Under the pieces are notes generated by a model. It had not been told where the DNA came from. It was given only the letters and a program-made list of their open reading frames with translations, and searched no databases. This document shows positions 13,195-24,500 of a stretch of 64,000 nucleotides of DNA, in pieces. This DNA comes from Chinchilla lanigera. Taxonomy: Eukaryota > Chordata > Mammalia > Rodentia > Chinchillidae. Position 1 is the stretch's first letter, and every line of letters begins with the position of its first letter. The translations under genes and the position numbers were made by a program. Where the stretch lies: contig NW_004955435.1 of the NCBI RefSeq assembly GCF_000276665.1, positions 1,436,335-1,500,334 on the forward strand, given 5' to 3'.

Positions 13195-13410
13195 TGCAAT
13201 TTTAAATTTTATTTTATTAGTACGTGTTTGGAATACATGCTGCTTGAGTTCCTCTTTGGGAGTAGGTTCATGTACGTAACACAGATGGTTATGTTAATTC
13301 CCCTTCCCCTATCCACCCTCCTCCACACCTCTGTCTCTAGATCTCCTTCCCCCATTTTCCACAAAATAGAAAAAAATTCACCAGCTAAATTGTGCATTTT
13401 ATAATTCTCC
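13195..13410 (-). mobile_element. L1 3'-end fragment
   Basis: The complement contains 'aacacgtactaataaaataa' preceded by a purine-rich stretch (GGAGG/GGATAGGGGAAGGGG). This matches the order at the 3' end of the L1 at 48.8-48.98 kb, where a purine-rich stretch precedes 'gtaaacatgtactaatagg'. The A-tail lies at the left, so the insertion is on the minus strand. A 67-codon minus-strand frame and a 94-codon plus-strand frame across it are not genes. Confidence 0.55.
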
Positions 13411-14427
13411 ATAACTGTAATTATTTTTATTCCACAATAGACATATTATGAATAGAAAAAGTGTCAAGAGGGAAAAATAACCAGGACTTTACATTATAGT
13501 TTACACATATCATTCCAAACAAATAATCTCAAATTTCTAATATAAACTCTATAGTCACATTAAGCAAGCAAAAAGGTCTATTAATAAACTACAGGAAATT
13601 CTGCTTAATCATATCATCTCACTTTAATTATTTATAATTTCTTACTAATTAACATTTCTAAATATTTTAAGCCATGTTATGAATGGCCATGGAAATATGT
13701 TTTAAACTTCTGTCTTGCACAATGTACTGTATTTCAGCAATACTTGCATTAGTCTTGCCATTCAAACTCTTATTTAATTGACTTTTGGGGTGTTTTTGAA
13801 AGTATATTTTTAGAAGTTATTATGTTGATTTGAACTTGAATTGTGACTGACTGCAAAACAGTGATTACATTGCAGAGATCAGTCTAGTACATAATGTGAT
13901 CATTTTGTGACTACTTTTTAATTCCTTGTACAGAACAAGAGTTTTTTTGAATGAAAAGATAGGAAATTCCCAAGATTTAGCATTAAGTATCTCAATACCA
14001 TACATAAGTGCAATAATATGTCACTATGTATTTATTTAAACAAAAGGATATATATACTGTGAGATATATAAATATAGATACGTGTAATAGCATCTATAGA
14101 GACATCTTATTTTTCTCCCGGCAGCCAGTGGTTTTCATCAGGAGACACCTGTGAAGTTTTATCTACAAGGAATACAGTACTTTGCTAACTGAGAAGTGTC
14201 CCTTCCATCAGCTCACGGTCCCAAGTCAATGCAGAAAAGTCCTTTCACAACACTCTTCAAACCCTGAATAAATACTTCAGGGCAATAACACTGGCATCAA
14301 CAGCGGCTGAAGGACTGTGGCTGTTTACCCTCAAAGTTGTGATCTCCGATCAGTGTGCTCACTGCTGTGGGTCCTAGAGAAGACAAGTTGAGAGGAGGAG
14401 GGCTAGAGCCGCCCAGAGGCTCTGAAG
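13411..14427. other. Unannotated AT-rich sequence
   Basis: No recognisable repeat or gene. The sequence is AT-rich and contains several TTTAATTA-type strings without an obvious arrangement. Confidence 0.4.
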
Positions 14428-14691
14428 AGCAAAATATGCTATCAGCAGCTTTTGCTGCAGATTTAAAAGACTATGTTCTCACCTCCTGGCTTGAATCGTA
14501 CTTCTCTCTGACAGTCATCTAGTGAGGGTGACAGGCTTGGGAAATGTGGCTTCCATCAAGCACCAGAGGGAGGCCACCAAATGCGCAGGAAGAGAGCACT
14601 GGAAGCACAGAGCTCGCGAGAGAGCACAAAGTCAAGGTAAGATGCCCAAAGGCCACTCATCGCCGTGTCGCTCTATGTGTGCCTAGAGCTG
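14428..14691. repeat. Segment duplicated inside the MaLR interior
   Basis: This ~260-bp segment aligns from end to end with 16973-17231, inside the MaLR provirus, in the same orientation. Long exact blocks include 'ctctctgacagtcatctagt' and 'gacaggcttgggaaatgtgg'. Differences are mostly single-base changes, and by eye identity is in the high 80s percent. No MaLR LTR is recognisable on either side of this copy. It is either an orphan piece of another MaLR or a local duplication. Confidence 0.85.
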
Positions 14692-15206
14692 GGACAGCTC
14701 CAGAATTTCTAATTAGAAAGGGATTTTGACAGCCATCTGTTGAAAGGGGATAGAAATGTGGATTTGTGCTGAAACCTCATGCATGGACAGCTTAATGAAT
14801 TTACTTAGCTTTTATCTGCCCTGTGTTTCTTGTGGAATGGCTTAAAGACACACTACCTAGAGCACTCAGTTGTTACTACGATTATGTGTTTACTTGGGAT
14901 AAAGCAGCAGATGGAGATTGTGGGAAAGATCACACCCATGCCCAGGCACGCTGTCACATCCGCTGGCAGTGTAGTTTGCACAAACACACAAGCAGGGATA
15001 AATCAGAGCACAGCTGGAGCGAGAGCTGCCACCTCAGAGGCAGGTGCTAGGTCATTACAGCTGCCAGGTGCAGGCAATCCTAATGAAGATTTTCATCCTC
15101 AAGTATAAAGTGGCCCTAGGACCCTGTGGTGGCCTATCTAGAGTTTTGGAGGTACAGTTGAACCCTCCAAAAACAGAAGATAGCAGCAAAGAGAGAAGCA
15201 CTTCCA
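14692..15206. other. Unannotated sequence
   Basis: Nothing nameable. Weak further similarity to the MaLR interior may continue at 14725-14745 ('gttgaaag' context), but I cannot extend it with confidence. Short frames of 61-92 codons occur. Confidence 0.3.
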
Positions 15207-15315
15207 CTTTTTTTTTTATTTTAAAGGGACAAAAAATAAAAATAAAAATAAAAATGACACAGAATTTCAAAACAAGATGATAGGAAATTGACAATATGTT
15301 ACATATTGTTAACTT
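15207..15315 (-). mobile_element. L1-type 3' tail stub, modular repeat copy E
   Basis: A T-run at 15211-15220, then 'attttaaagggacaaaaaat', then an AAAATA microsatellite-like run and 'aagatgataggaaattgaca' match the complement of the 3' end of copies B and D. Only the last ~100 bp of the element are present, a strongly 5'-truncated insertion on the minus strand. Confidence 0.6.
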
Positions 15316-16069
15316 CTAGATTTTATAATCCCCAGGAATGGGATGGGGATGTAAAACGTAGAAGGAGAAAGACCACAAAGGGTTCACTGTCCCAGGGAGG
15401 TAACTGTGTCACAGTTCAAGTGGGCGTGTGCAAGACAATGTACAACATGCCTCGAAGGCACCACTGCCGGGGGCCTAGGCTATTTATCTCCCAATTGCCA
15501 TCTGCCATTGGCCAGATCTGCCTTCTAGGATACTTTAGACATGCCAAGATAAAGCCCTCAGAGGACAACAGCAGGGGCTTGCTGTAGACACTGCTGACAG
15601 TGAGATGGGAAGAGCTGAGGGAATATGTCCTGGCCACACAAGTGCACTGTGTCGGGCTCCCAGAAAGACCCAGCTGTCGTCAAACCAACATCTTCAAAAG
15701 TGCATCCCAGAAGACAGAAGGTTAAGTGCACTTAAACCTTCAGACCACAGTCTGACCAGATAGAGAACTGTCTCTATAAAATTTGTATATAACCTCTTGA
15801 TGCTAAAGATGGGAAAAACTGAAAATAAAATATCAGCTGCCTTTGATTGTATGTGTGTTGGATTCCACTTCCCTACTAGCAGGCTGGGTGGAGGTCTACA
15901 CATTATACCAGAAAATGGGGCTGCAGGAAGGGTCGGAGCAGGCCTGTGGGAACTCAGGCTGAGAGCTCCTAAACCCAAATCAGAAGGGTACTTACCCTAA
16001 AAATCAACTATATACAATCATATCAAAAGCCAAGGTGGTCAGAAATAAAGCCACTAAAATGAATAGATC
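15316..16069. other. Unannotated sequence
   Basis: No recognisable feature. Two overlapping opposite-strand frames of 94-99 codons are not supported by any domain. Confidence 0.35.
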
Positions 16070-16074
16070 AAAGG

Positions 16075-16447
16075 TGTCTTGGTTACTTTTTTCTCATTGC
16101 TGAGACAAAATACCTGAAGTCCAGAATTAAGGACAGGAAGGTTTATTTAGCTCACAGTTCATGGAGGTTTCAGTCCATACTCAGCTGGCTCCAAGGCAGA
16201 GTGGCATATGGCAGAGGACAACAGTTAATAGTGGCAGAAGACAGCAAAAGCAGCAACAGCAAAAAGGGAGGAGCAGAGAGGAGCCTCGTTCCTTCCCTTA
16301 TATTGTATGCAGGCTGCCCACCCCAGGCTGAGTGTAGCACTCATACCCATAATCCCAGCATTGGACCACAAATCAATCAAAAACTCAAGAAGCCTGCCCC
16401 AAGACTGCATGAGGCTTTAGGGGGACATCCAGACACAAACCATAACA
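16075..16447 (-). repeat. MaLR 3' LTR
   Basis: This 373-bp LTR begins TG and ends CA on the plus strand. On the minus strand it starts 'tgttatggtttgtgtctgga', carries a TATA-like box (complement of 'ccttata', about 16298-16304) and a polyadenylation signal (complement of 'tttatt', 16142-16147). It ends in the 'aagtaaccaagaca' block. It aligns along its whole length with the other provirus LTR and with the solo LTR at 25409. Confidence 0.92.
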
Positions 16448-18175
16448 TTCCACCCTGGCCCCCAAAAAACTAATTCACACCCCTTTATGCAAAAGACATT
16501 TAGTCCATCTCTAAGAGTTGCCAAAATCCTAACAATTTCAGCATTGCTGAAAAGTCCAAGTCCCAAGTCTCTTCTGAGATCTAAGACAAACTCTTAGCTA
16601 TGAGCCCCTGCACAAATGAAAATTTTAAAACTCCCAATATTCAATGGCACAAGATAAACACTATCATTCTAAAAGGTACAAACAAGGGACTACAAAGCAT
16701 TAGGACCAAAGCAAATCCAAAATCCAGCAGGGCAAACATTAAGTCCTATAGTTCCACGTGCAATATCTGTGGCAAATTGTGAGCTCCATGTGGTTCTCAT
16801 GACCCCACCCCATGGCACTTCCAGTGGCTGTAGTTTCCAGGGCTTCTCTCTTAGGCCCACTCTGCTCAATCCTTGCAGCTTTTCTTAGATGATCCACATT
16901 CCTAGATTTTCCAAACTTTTGGGTTCTCCATTGCACCTTTGGCTTCACTCTCACAGCTTTACATATTGCCCTCAGCAAAGATAGGCCAGCACCAGCTTTG
17001 GCGGTAAATTTAAAAAATTATGTTCTCACCCTCGGGCTTGAATTGAACTTCTCTCTGACAGTCATCTAGTGAGAGTGACAGGCTTGGGAAATGTGGCTTC
17101 CATCAAGCATCAGAGGTAGGCAGCCAAATGCACAGGAAGAGAACACTGAAAGCACAGAGATCGTGAGAGAGCACAAAGTGAATGTAAGATGTCCACATGC
17201 CACTCATCAACCTGTAGCTCTATTTGTGCCTCCCAGACCTTCTGACATATAGTTGAAAGCCTTCTTAACCTCAGAGCTCTTGCATTGCACATGTACCTAA
17301 AACCAGCACCATGTAGATAATGCCAAGGTCTGCTGTCAGCTGGAGCAGTAGCCAGGCTTTTCTCTCTCTCGGCTGCAGGGGTTGAGTGCCTGGATTGCTG
17401 AATACTCTGAACCTGATTTTAAGGAACAAATTCTCCGTGCTGCCACCATTTTGGAGCCTGGAGCAGCAGCCACCCTCTTTCTGGAACATGGTGTCCTATG
17501 GCTTTCCCCTCAAAGCAAAGTCTTTCACTTTTGCAGGTTTGAGGCTGCAAAGGGTGGAGACTTGCTGCTTTTGGTGATACCTTCAGGCCACTTTTTCTAT
17601 TCTCCTGTCCTTTCTCAGCAATTCAGGTCTCCTCAGCACTATCTTTGCAATCCACAACTTTACTGCAGCTTCCTTCTGGCCAAACTGACAACATTTTCAA
17701 TCATCCGGCTGGGTTCTTTGCTCTTGATTCTCAACGTAAATCTGGCTAAAAGCCCCCAACAATAGCCATGCCATCACCTCAACATTCAACTGCCTTGAAA
17801 TTTCTTCTGCCAGATTAATTAGTCCATCGCCCTTAATTTCAGTCTCAGACAAAATCTCTGGACACGAGCAAAATGCAGACAAATTTTTTGCCAAATCATA
17901 GCATACGTCATCTGGAGACCAATAGCCAATGCAGTCCTTCTTCCAGCAGAAACCTCCCGAGCTGAGTCTGTACTGGCAGGATTTCTATCAGCCTTCTGGT
18001 CTTCTGAGCTCTGACCAGAATCTCCCGTACAGAACATCCTAAGGCATTCCATCTCTACTCTTTCCAGCAACATCTCTGAACCTTTCCAAAGTCTTCCCAC
18101 AAGCCATTCCCAAAGGCTCTAGAGGCACATGCTCAGTACAGTCACAGCAACAAACCCATTCTCAGTACCAAATTC
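16448..18175 (-). repeat. MaLR internal region, non-coding relic
   Basis: The region resembles the interior of primate THE1/MST-type MaLRs as I recall it. Examples on the plus strand are 'gaaaagtccaagtcccaagt' then 'tctcttctgagatc' (16549-16582), 'aaatccagcagggcaaac', 'gaaatttcttctgccagat' (17798-17816) and 'tctctggacacgagcaaaatg'. The sequence next to the 5' LTR (plus strand 'ctcagtaccaaattc', 18161-18175) corresponds to the primer-binding side. Frames of up to 127 codons (17382-17765) are chance or decayed gag-like remnants. Positions 16973-17231 are shared with 14428-14691. Confidence 0.85.
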
Positions 18176-18546
18176 TGCCTTGGTTACTTTTCTCTTGTTG
18201 CTGAGAGAAAAATGTATGAATAATTAAGGAAAGAAAGGTTTATTTAGCTCACAGTTTGTGGAGATTTCAGTCCATATTCAGCTGGCTCCAAGGCGGAGTG
18301 GCACATGGCAGAGGGCAACAGTTCATGGCAGCAGAAAACAGCAAAAGCAAGAAGAGCAAAATGAGAGGAGCAGCAGCAAGCCTCTTTCCCTCCCTTATAC
18401 TGTATGCAGTCTCCCTACCCCAGGGCAGGTGTAGCATTCACACCCATAATCTCAGCATTGGACCACGGATCAATCCAAAACCCTAGAATCCTACACCCAT
18501 GACTACAGGAGGCTTTGAGGGGGACATCTAGACACAAACCATAATA
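18176..18546 (-). repeat. MaLR 5' LTR
   Basis: This 371-bp LTR is the partner of 16075-16447. Both share 'tttatttagctcacag', 'cagctggctccaaggc' and 'atctcagcattggaccac'-type blocks. Its outer end reads TA where the partner has CA, a single transition at the terminal dinucleotide. The many single-base differences between the two LTRs show the insertion is not recent. Confidence 0.92.
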
Positions 18547-18551
18547 AAAGG

Positions 18552-20474
18552 GTATTTATAAAACTATCTTCCTAAATCAAAGTCAAGCTAGATGACTGAA
18601 CAAATCAACCCTCAGTTCTCAGTGCCTTAATGTGAGAATTATTTCCCCTTTCTATAAAATTCACTGCTCTTCTCAAATGTGAGTCATGTTCCTTCTCTGA
18701 CTCTGTCCTTTCCAAGGACCTTCTGTCTGCCGAATCCTCTAATTCTGGCTGACAGATTGGGAAAATGGAAGGTGAAAGACTGAGTGGGAGGAGATTATGT
18801 GACACGTCTGGAAATGGCGTGCATTTTGTTGGCCCATCAGCCATCAGCAAGAATTTAGTCATATATTCCTCACCTACATGCATGGCACTGGAAAACAGGA
18901 TCGAGGAGAAATTTCCCAACAAACTCTATGTGTGGAAGGAGAGTGTGACTCTTTGGTAAAGAGTTTGCACCTTTCCCTGGCAAGCAAAATCTAAATAGCT
19001 TGATAAAACAATGCATTACTGGACTAAACACATGCTGAGCCGATTCCAAAGCCAGCCAGAGACCAGATGCCTCTGATATAGTCATCCTGAGTTGGGGCAT
19101 GACCCAGTTAATTAAAGTACCAGAGTAAAATGAACATTGTGAAAAAACTGATCAGTGAAAGATAAAACCCTAGCATGAAATCCAGATTTGTCCCTCTCTT
19201 CCTCTCGTCTGATGATAGGCTGCCTGGCATCAAATGCCATTCAAATTTGAATTCTACTTAATATCACCAAGAGAATTTTTCATTCAGCTTGTTCTGCATT
19301 CTGTGATGAAAGCAGCACACAGTTATTTTCGATTAGACCAATGAGGTTGTGCTGGGAAGTCTCTGAAGATTGTCTGCTGAGTGCCAGTTGTTAATGAATC
19401 CCATTTGTCTTTCTTGATTAAGTCTGCTATTACCCCCATTTAGACCTGTCACCAACCCTTTAGCAAGAATTTTCATACCACTGTTTAGATGAGAAATTAG
19501 CCTCTGAGAGCAGCACTCATCAATCAGGAGGCCGTTTATTTAATATAGTTTACACTTCCTGAGTTCAGAAACTGTAGCCTCATCCATTAGAAATGGATCA
19601 CCAGCCTAGACAAACAGTCGGGGATTCAGTTCACTTGACAGTCGTGGAGAAGCGGCTTTGGATGTGAAGATGCACTTAGAGAGGGCGTTGCTCTCACAGG
19701 CTTGCAACAGGTTATCGGGAGGCTTTCTATCCCGAGTAGGAAATCCCTTCTGGTTTCGGCAGTGTTTCATCTTAGGTATTCAACTGGCCTTCTCACAAGA
19801 CCGGGACCTGAACACCCAAAATGAAATTTTAGTACAGGTTCACTTCTTTGTCTTACCAAGTCTTTTTCTTTTTTTCTTATTGGCAGTATTTTAAAACAGC
19901 TCATGGAGAATATGTATCTTCCCCTGGAAATCATAAAGAGCAAGATATCCTTGAAAATCCTACCTGCGTGAAGAGTAGTTGAGTTTCCATGCAGCGGCAG
20001 TGTGCAAATAGACCAAGGTGAAGCAGCTCCTGCAGCAGCTGTACAGCTATGTGGCTGTGCAAACTGGATTGTTCAGGTTCTCAAGATGATTTAGGAGATT
20101 TCAGTTGGCAGAATTATCTAGTTATTTGAACGCATCAAATACTGTGAATATTTTAAAACTTCTACTTCACATCACAACGTATGGGGCAAAGCAGACTTAC
20201 GGAACTGCCTCCCATAATATTACCTTTAAGCCAGAACACTGGCTACCATCAGATCAGATCATACACATTTTCCCATACCATTCCTAGTTGTTCATTATTT
20301 GAAAACATACAACTCCAACTTCCACAGTCTCTTCTGAAATTTATACAGCTTTCATGTGATATCAACCCCTATCAATAATTCATGTCAAAATTTCAAGAGA
20401 TTAAACAATGTTCCTAACACTTTAAAAGAGGCAAAGAAGCAAATCACAAAGTATATTTAGTCTCCAACCTGCCT
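18552..20474. other. Unannotated sequence, possible conserved non-coding stretch
   Basis: No repeat or gene recognised. The block at about 19240-19460 is complex, AT-rich and free of visible repeat signatures, with homeodomain-type TTAATGA and GATTAAG strings. That texture is often seen in conserved enhancers but proves nothing. Frames of 60-105 codons lack supporting features. Confidence 0.3.
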
Positions 20475-20640
20475 GTTACTGTTAGGATAAGTCGTGTGAT
20501 GCTGCAGTAACAAATTAATTTGGAAGCCCCGTTGGTTTAGCACAATGATTTGTCTCGGACTGATACTGCTGGCACATTTCAGATCAGCAGGGCCCTCTGT
20601 TCTTCAGAGTCTCTTGGGAACTCAAACTGGTAGAAACTCA
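20475..20640 (-). repeat. Possible old LTR or MER fragment
   Basis: The order 'gatgctgcagtaacaaatta' then a short spacer, 'ggtttagcacaatgatttgt' and 'cagcagggccctctg' is reminiscent of the reverse complement of MLT1/MER-type mammalian LTR ends ('ctgcagtaacaaatta...'). Similarity is weak and the boundaries are guesses. Confidence 0.3.
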
Positions 20641-21160
20641 TGTTTTAATTACACTTCCAGAACACTTGATTTCCTTAGTCACTGTGGGAGAGGAGGCGTT
20701 CCTGAACAATCATGCATGAACATGTTTGGTTTTATACTATCACTGTAGACTAAGGTTACATTTTCTTTAAAAAACGAAATTATAACTATGAAGGCTTCTC
20801 CACAAGGACTCTTGTCTCCACCGCTGCTACCTCTACACTGCCATACCATCTCTGACAGCAATGCTGAAACTTTGAGTGTCCAAACATGAAACCTAATGGG
20901 CCACCTTGTTTGGGTGGTCCTTCTTTTGTCTTCTCCTGTCACAACTACTGTTGATCTCAGTCAATTGGTAAATGTCTCCAGTCCTTTCTGTATGACATAG
21001 CAAGGTATGTCATCTCCTTCAGAATCATATTGAAAAGGGGTTTGATACCACAACCTATTTTCATTCATTCTTTGAAAATAAAGCAGTTTCAGTTCAGTTC
21101 TTGAGATGATATGGGTAGCAGACAGTTTTAATCAGGCTCCCTTGCAAAGACTTCACTATG
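20641..21160. other. Unannotated sequence
   Basis: No feature recognised. Confidence 0.35.
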
Positions 21161-21599
21161 GTTGGGATATGGTTGGCATGTGGGTGCCAGTGGTTCATGA
21201 GTAGGGATCTTGGTCCTTGGTGTGGTGGTGCAGGGATATGGGGTTGGATTCTTAAATCGTGGGAACTAGTGGGAAGTCACTGCCTTTAGAAGGAATTGGT
21301 GTAAGTTTTGTGGGCCCTGGTTAGTCCTCACGAGAGCTTTTCTACAAAGTTCAAAAGTGGCCCCTCCCCAGTCTCTTTGACTTCCTCTCACACCATGTAA
21401 TCTGTCCTGCTCACACACACTTCCACCATACCAGTAGCTAACTGTTGCGCTCCAGGGTGGCTTGGTGTTTGCCTGAGCCAAGTCAATGTTGGTTCCACAC
21501 CCTTGGCTCTGCAGAACTGTAAGTTAAATAAGTATGTATTCTTTATAAACTACCCAGACTCAGATATTTCATTATAGTAACAGAAAACAGACTAATATA
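21161..21599 (+). repeat. Solo MaLR LTR (MST/MLT1-like)
   Basis: Starting near 'tgggatatggttggcatgtg' it follows the MaLR LTR order: 'gggaagtcactgcctttag', 'cctcacgagagcttttctac', 'ctctcacaccatgtaatc', then 'gttaaataagtatg' near the polyadenylation position. It ends in 'acagaaaacagactaatata', the hallmark 3' end of this group. No second LTR or interior lies nearby, so it is a solo LTR. It is older or from a different subfamily than the 16-18 kb provirus. Confidence 0.85.
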
Positions 21600-24500
21600 G
21601 ACCAGTAGGATAGAGTTGAGGGAAAAAAGGAGCAATATTACTGTCTTTTTTCTCTCCTCCTTAACAGGTTCCTCATTACTATGTAAATCTCTGAATACAA
21701 ATAGATGTAAGTGAAAGGGCACTGCCTACATCCAGCCTATATGCTCCAAAGTCCAAATGTCACTGCCTTTGCCTCACTAGAAATGCTAAATTGGTTGTTG
21801 TTAATATGTGAAAATCTCTCCCCTCCCATCCTTTCTTTCATGAGCGCTGGTCTCTGCATATCTCCAGATCTTCACTACTGCTGCTACGAATGAAAATCCT
21901 TGTTGCTTCGTTAGCACCACCTGGCTCATCTCAGATCATGTGTTCTAATACAACATGTCAGATATTTGCTTTAATGTTTTCCTAAATTGATACATTTCAT
22001 CGTAAGAGGCAGGTGTGGGGCACATGATCACATTTAGTCATATAGTTTACCTTTGTGTAAAGAGTTACTGCTATTTAAACAAAAGAAGTATTCTGATACT
22101 CTCTATGGGAAAAAAAATTGGAAGCTCTTCTTAATATTTTTTAATTCTGAAAGCTCTTTAACAGCAGCTTAAAATAAGTGTCACTTTTATCCCAGTAAGA
22201 AATTCCTGGAAATTCTTATTGCTGCCAGATTCTGCTGCAGATGTTTAGACTTATCACAGGGGCTTCTTAAAATATGCCAAAAACCCAGTGGGAAAAGTAA
22301 AATTCATGCTCATTCATGCCATGGACTCCTTAGCACCCAAGATTCTCATTTTTGCTTTATTTCATGTTTCTGGAATATTAATTCAAAACAATTCTTAGAA
22401 GATATTTAGATAGCTCATTTGTAAAAGAGAAACTTGGGGTCATTTTTTAAGACCATGATACTGAGTATATTAACCATTGTTATTTTCTAATTATTTTGTT
22501 ATGCAGGTTTGTTCACAGAAGAGTGTTTTATATTTTCTTCATCAATATCTACTTGTGTTACATTAAAATAAAAAAATCAGTCAATAAACAAATAACATAA
22601 ATATTAAATGGCTAAAAAATACAAAAATGTGTTCAGTACTGCTTTCAGCAAGCTCACACTTGCCTAGAAACAACCACACGCATTAAAGAGAAAAATTAAA
22701 AAGTAAAAGGAACACATCACCAGAGAAAAGAGTGTTGACCTTTTTAATGCCACTTCCAAGGCAGATGTTCCCTGCAGCTGCGAATGTGGTGCTGATCATT
22801 ATGAGAGCACTACACTCAATATAGGTCAGTGTCAGGATCTGGGGCCACATGAAGGAGAAATGACTTGCTGGACAGGACTTGACCAAGGTAGAATGGGTTA
22901 TGAAAACTCTCGGGCTGGGATGCACACAAAGCTCTGAGATTAGACAGCAGATGAAGCAAAACAGTAGAAGTGAAGCATACGCAGTGCAGTGTCATGTCAC
23001 CAGCTAAGACTTCAGTGCGGTCCAGGGATCAGGCAGTATTTCTCACTGATTTATTCATTGGGAGAAAATGTGGGCTGTTCTAAGTCTTCCTATTTGTTGA
23101 GAGGCTACTCATGGAGGCTTTGCAGTATATCCTCATAAGCAAGGTAGGGAGCCTAGCTCTGGAAATAGTCTCTTGAAATCACCAGTCTTCTTTTTTCCTT
23201 GTAGAAACTTCCAGGTGCATCCTGAGGCCAAAGCTAACAAGATCTGGCCAAAACGATCTTGTTTTTGCTTAAGGAGCCCCATGAAGAGTACACAGAGATA
23301 AGCAGAAGGTCAAGAATCTTTGGGGCTGACTTCATGCATTGAATTTTTAATCAGCAGTGTACCATCACCAACATCTTGAGGACCTTGTGTTCCCATCTGT
23401 AAAACGAGATTCTCCAGAATCTTTCCCAATGAAATTTCAGCTAGTTTCTGTGATTTTAGTTTACCTGTCACCAAAGTAAAAAGCAAATTTTACCTACTGG
23501 CATCTTTTCATTTTGACTAATTAGATTTCCCAAATATTTGATACTGAATGGATCAGAAGAATGTCAATTATAGAAAACTTATTGGAGTTATTGAAATAGC
23601 ATAACTAGATTTTCAGTTCTTACCAAAGCAGAAGACTACAATTGTTTCTAAACCTTCCTTTTAGAGTCACTTACAAATGAACACATTCTTTAAGACAGAA
23701 AACAAGAACATTTTAATTGCCTGAGCTAGGTGCCTTTATTTTGTTTTGTGTGTGCAATCAAAACCAGACCCTTGTGGATAATGTTAAAAGATGGATATTC
23801 ATTTCCCTGAGCTTTTTTCTTTTTTGTGTAAATTATAACAATTGCTTCGGGGATTGGGCATTTGGACAAGCTATAAAATAATCAAAATTTTAATGCTGTT
23901 TGGTGGCAGCATAGGACTCTTTGAATTAGTGGCTAGATTAACCGTTCACGGATATAAGCATTCTATTCCTAGCTGGGTTTAATAGGCCCAGCCATTGCGG
24001 GAATAAATTTTCTTGATTGGTTTGAGGGCTTTTCAAAATAATTTCTTGAATGTGAATTAGCCCAGCCCTCATAACTAGATTTCCCTTGCCTAATTGTTTC
24101 TACATTCTGCCAAAATAATGATGGAAAAGTGAATTATTTATCATCCTTTACTATAAAAGAGCTATTCCAACCCAAAATCATCTAGCTGTGCTTGTCAAAC
24201 TGTGTATATTTATATATGTTTCTAGATAGAGTCTGAACTCTGCTTCTACTATAAAACTTGCAGAGCAGGTATTAAAAACCACTATCTCAAGAAATCTATC
24301 TTCAGAAATATCTATAAACACATGCTATAGCCCATTCAAAGACCCAATGCATTGGATTTGAGCTTGGTCACTCTTTGGAAGTTTCAAATGAAAATCTCTG
24401 TCTATAATAAGGTCCAACTCAATTTCAAGTTTGATTAATTTTTCTCTCTCTTCTGTCTTAATTGTCCTAAATCTATCCTATCACTTCAACATTTCAAACT

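Larger units (their letters stand above)
16070..18551 (-). mobile_element. Complete MaLR (ERVL-MaLR) provirus with target-site duplications
   Basis: Two direct LTRs (16075-16447 and 18176-18546) bracket an internal region of about 1.73 kb. The 5-bp target duplication AAAGG lies immediately outside at 16070-16074 and 18547-18551. MaLRs are non-autonomous mammalian LTR retrotransposons related to ERVL, without env and usually without functional pol, mobilised in trans. Orientation is minus because the LTR polyadenylation signal and the primer-side sequence read that way. No long reading frame survives. Confidence 0.93.

Noticed and set aside
17382..17765. 127-codon frame inside the MaLR, considered as a gag remnant
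   Set aside because: It reads on the plus strand while the provirus is on the minus strand, so it is antisense.
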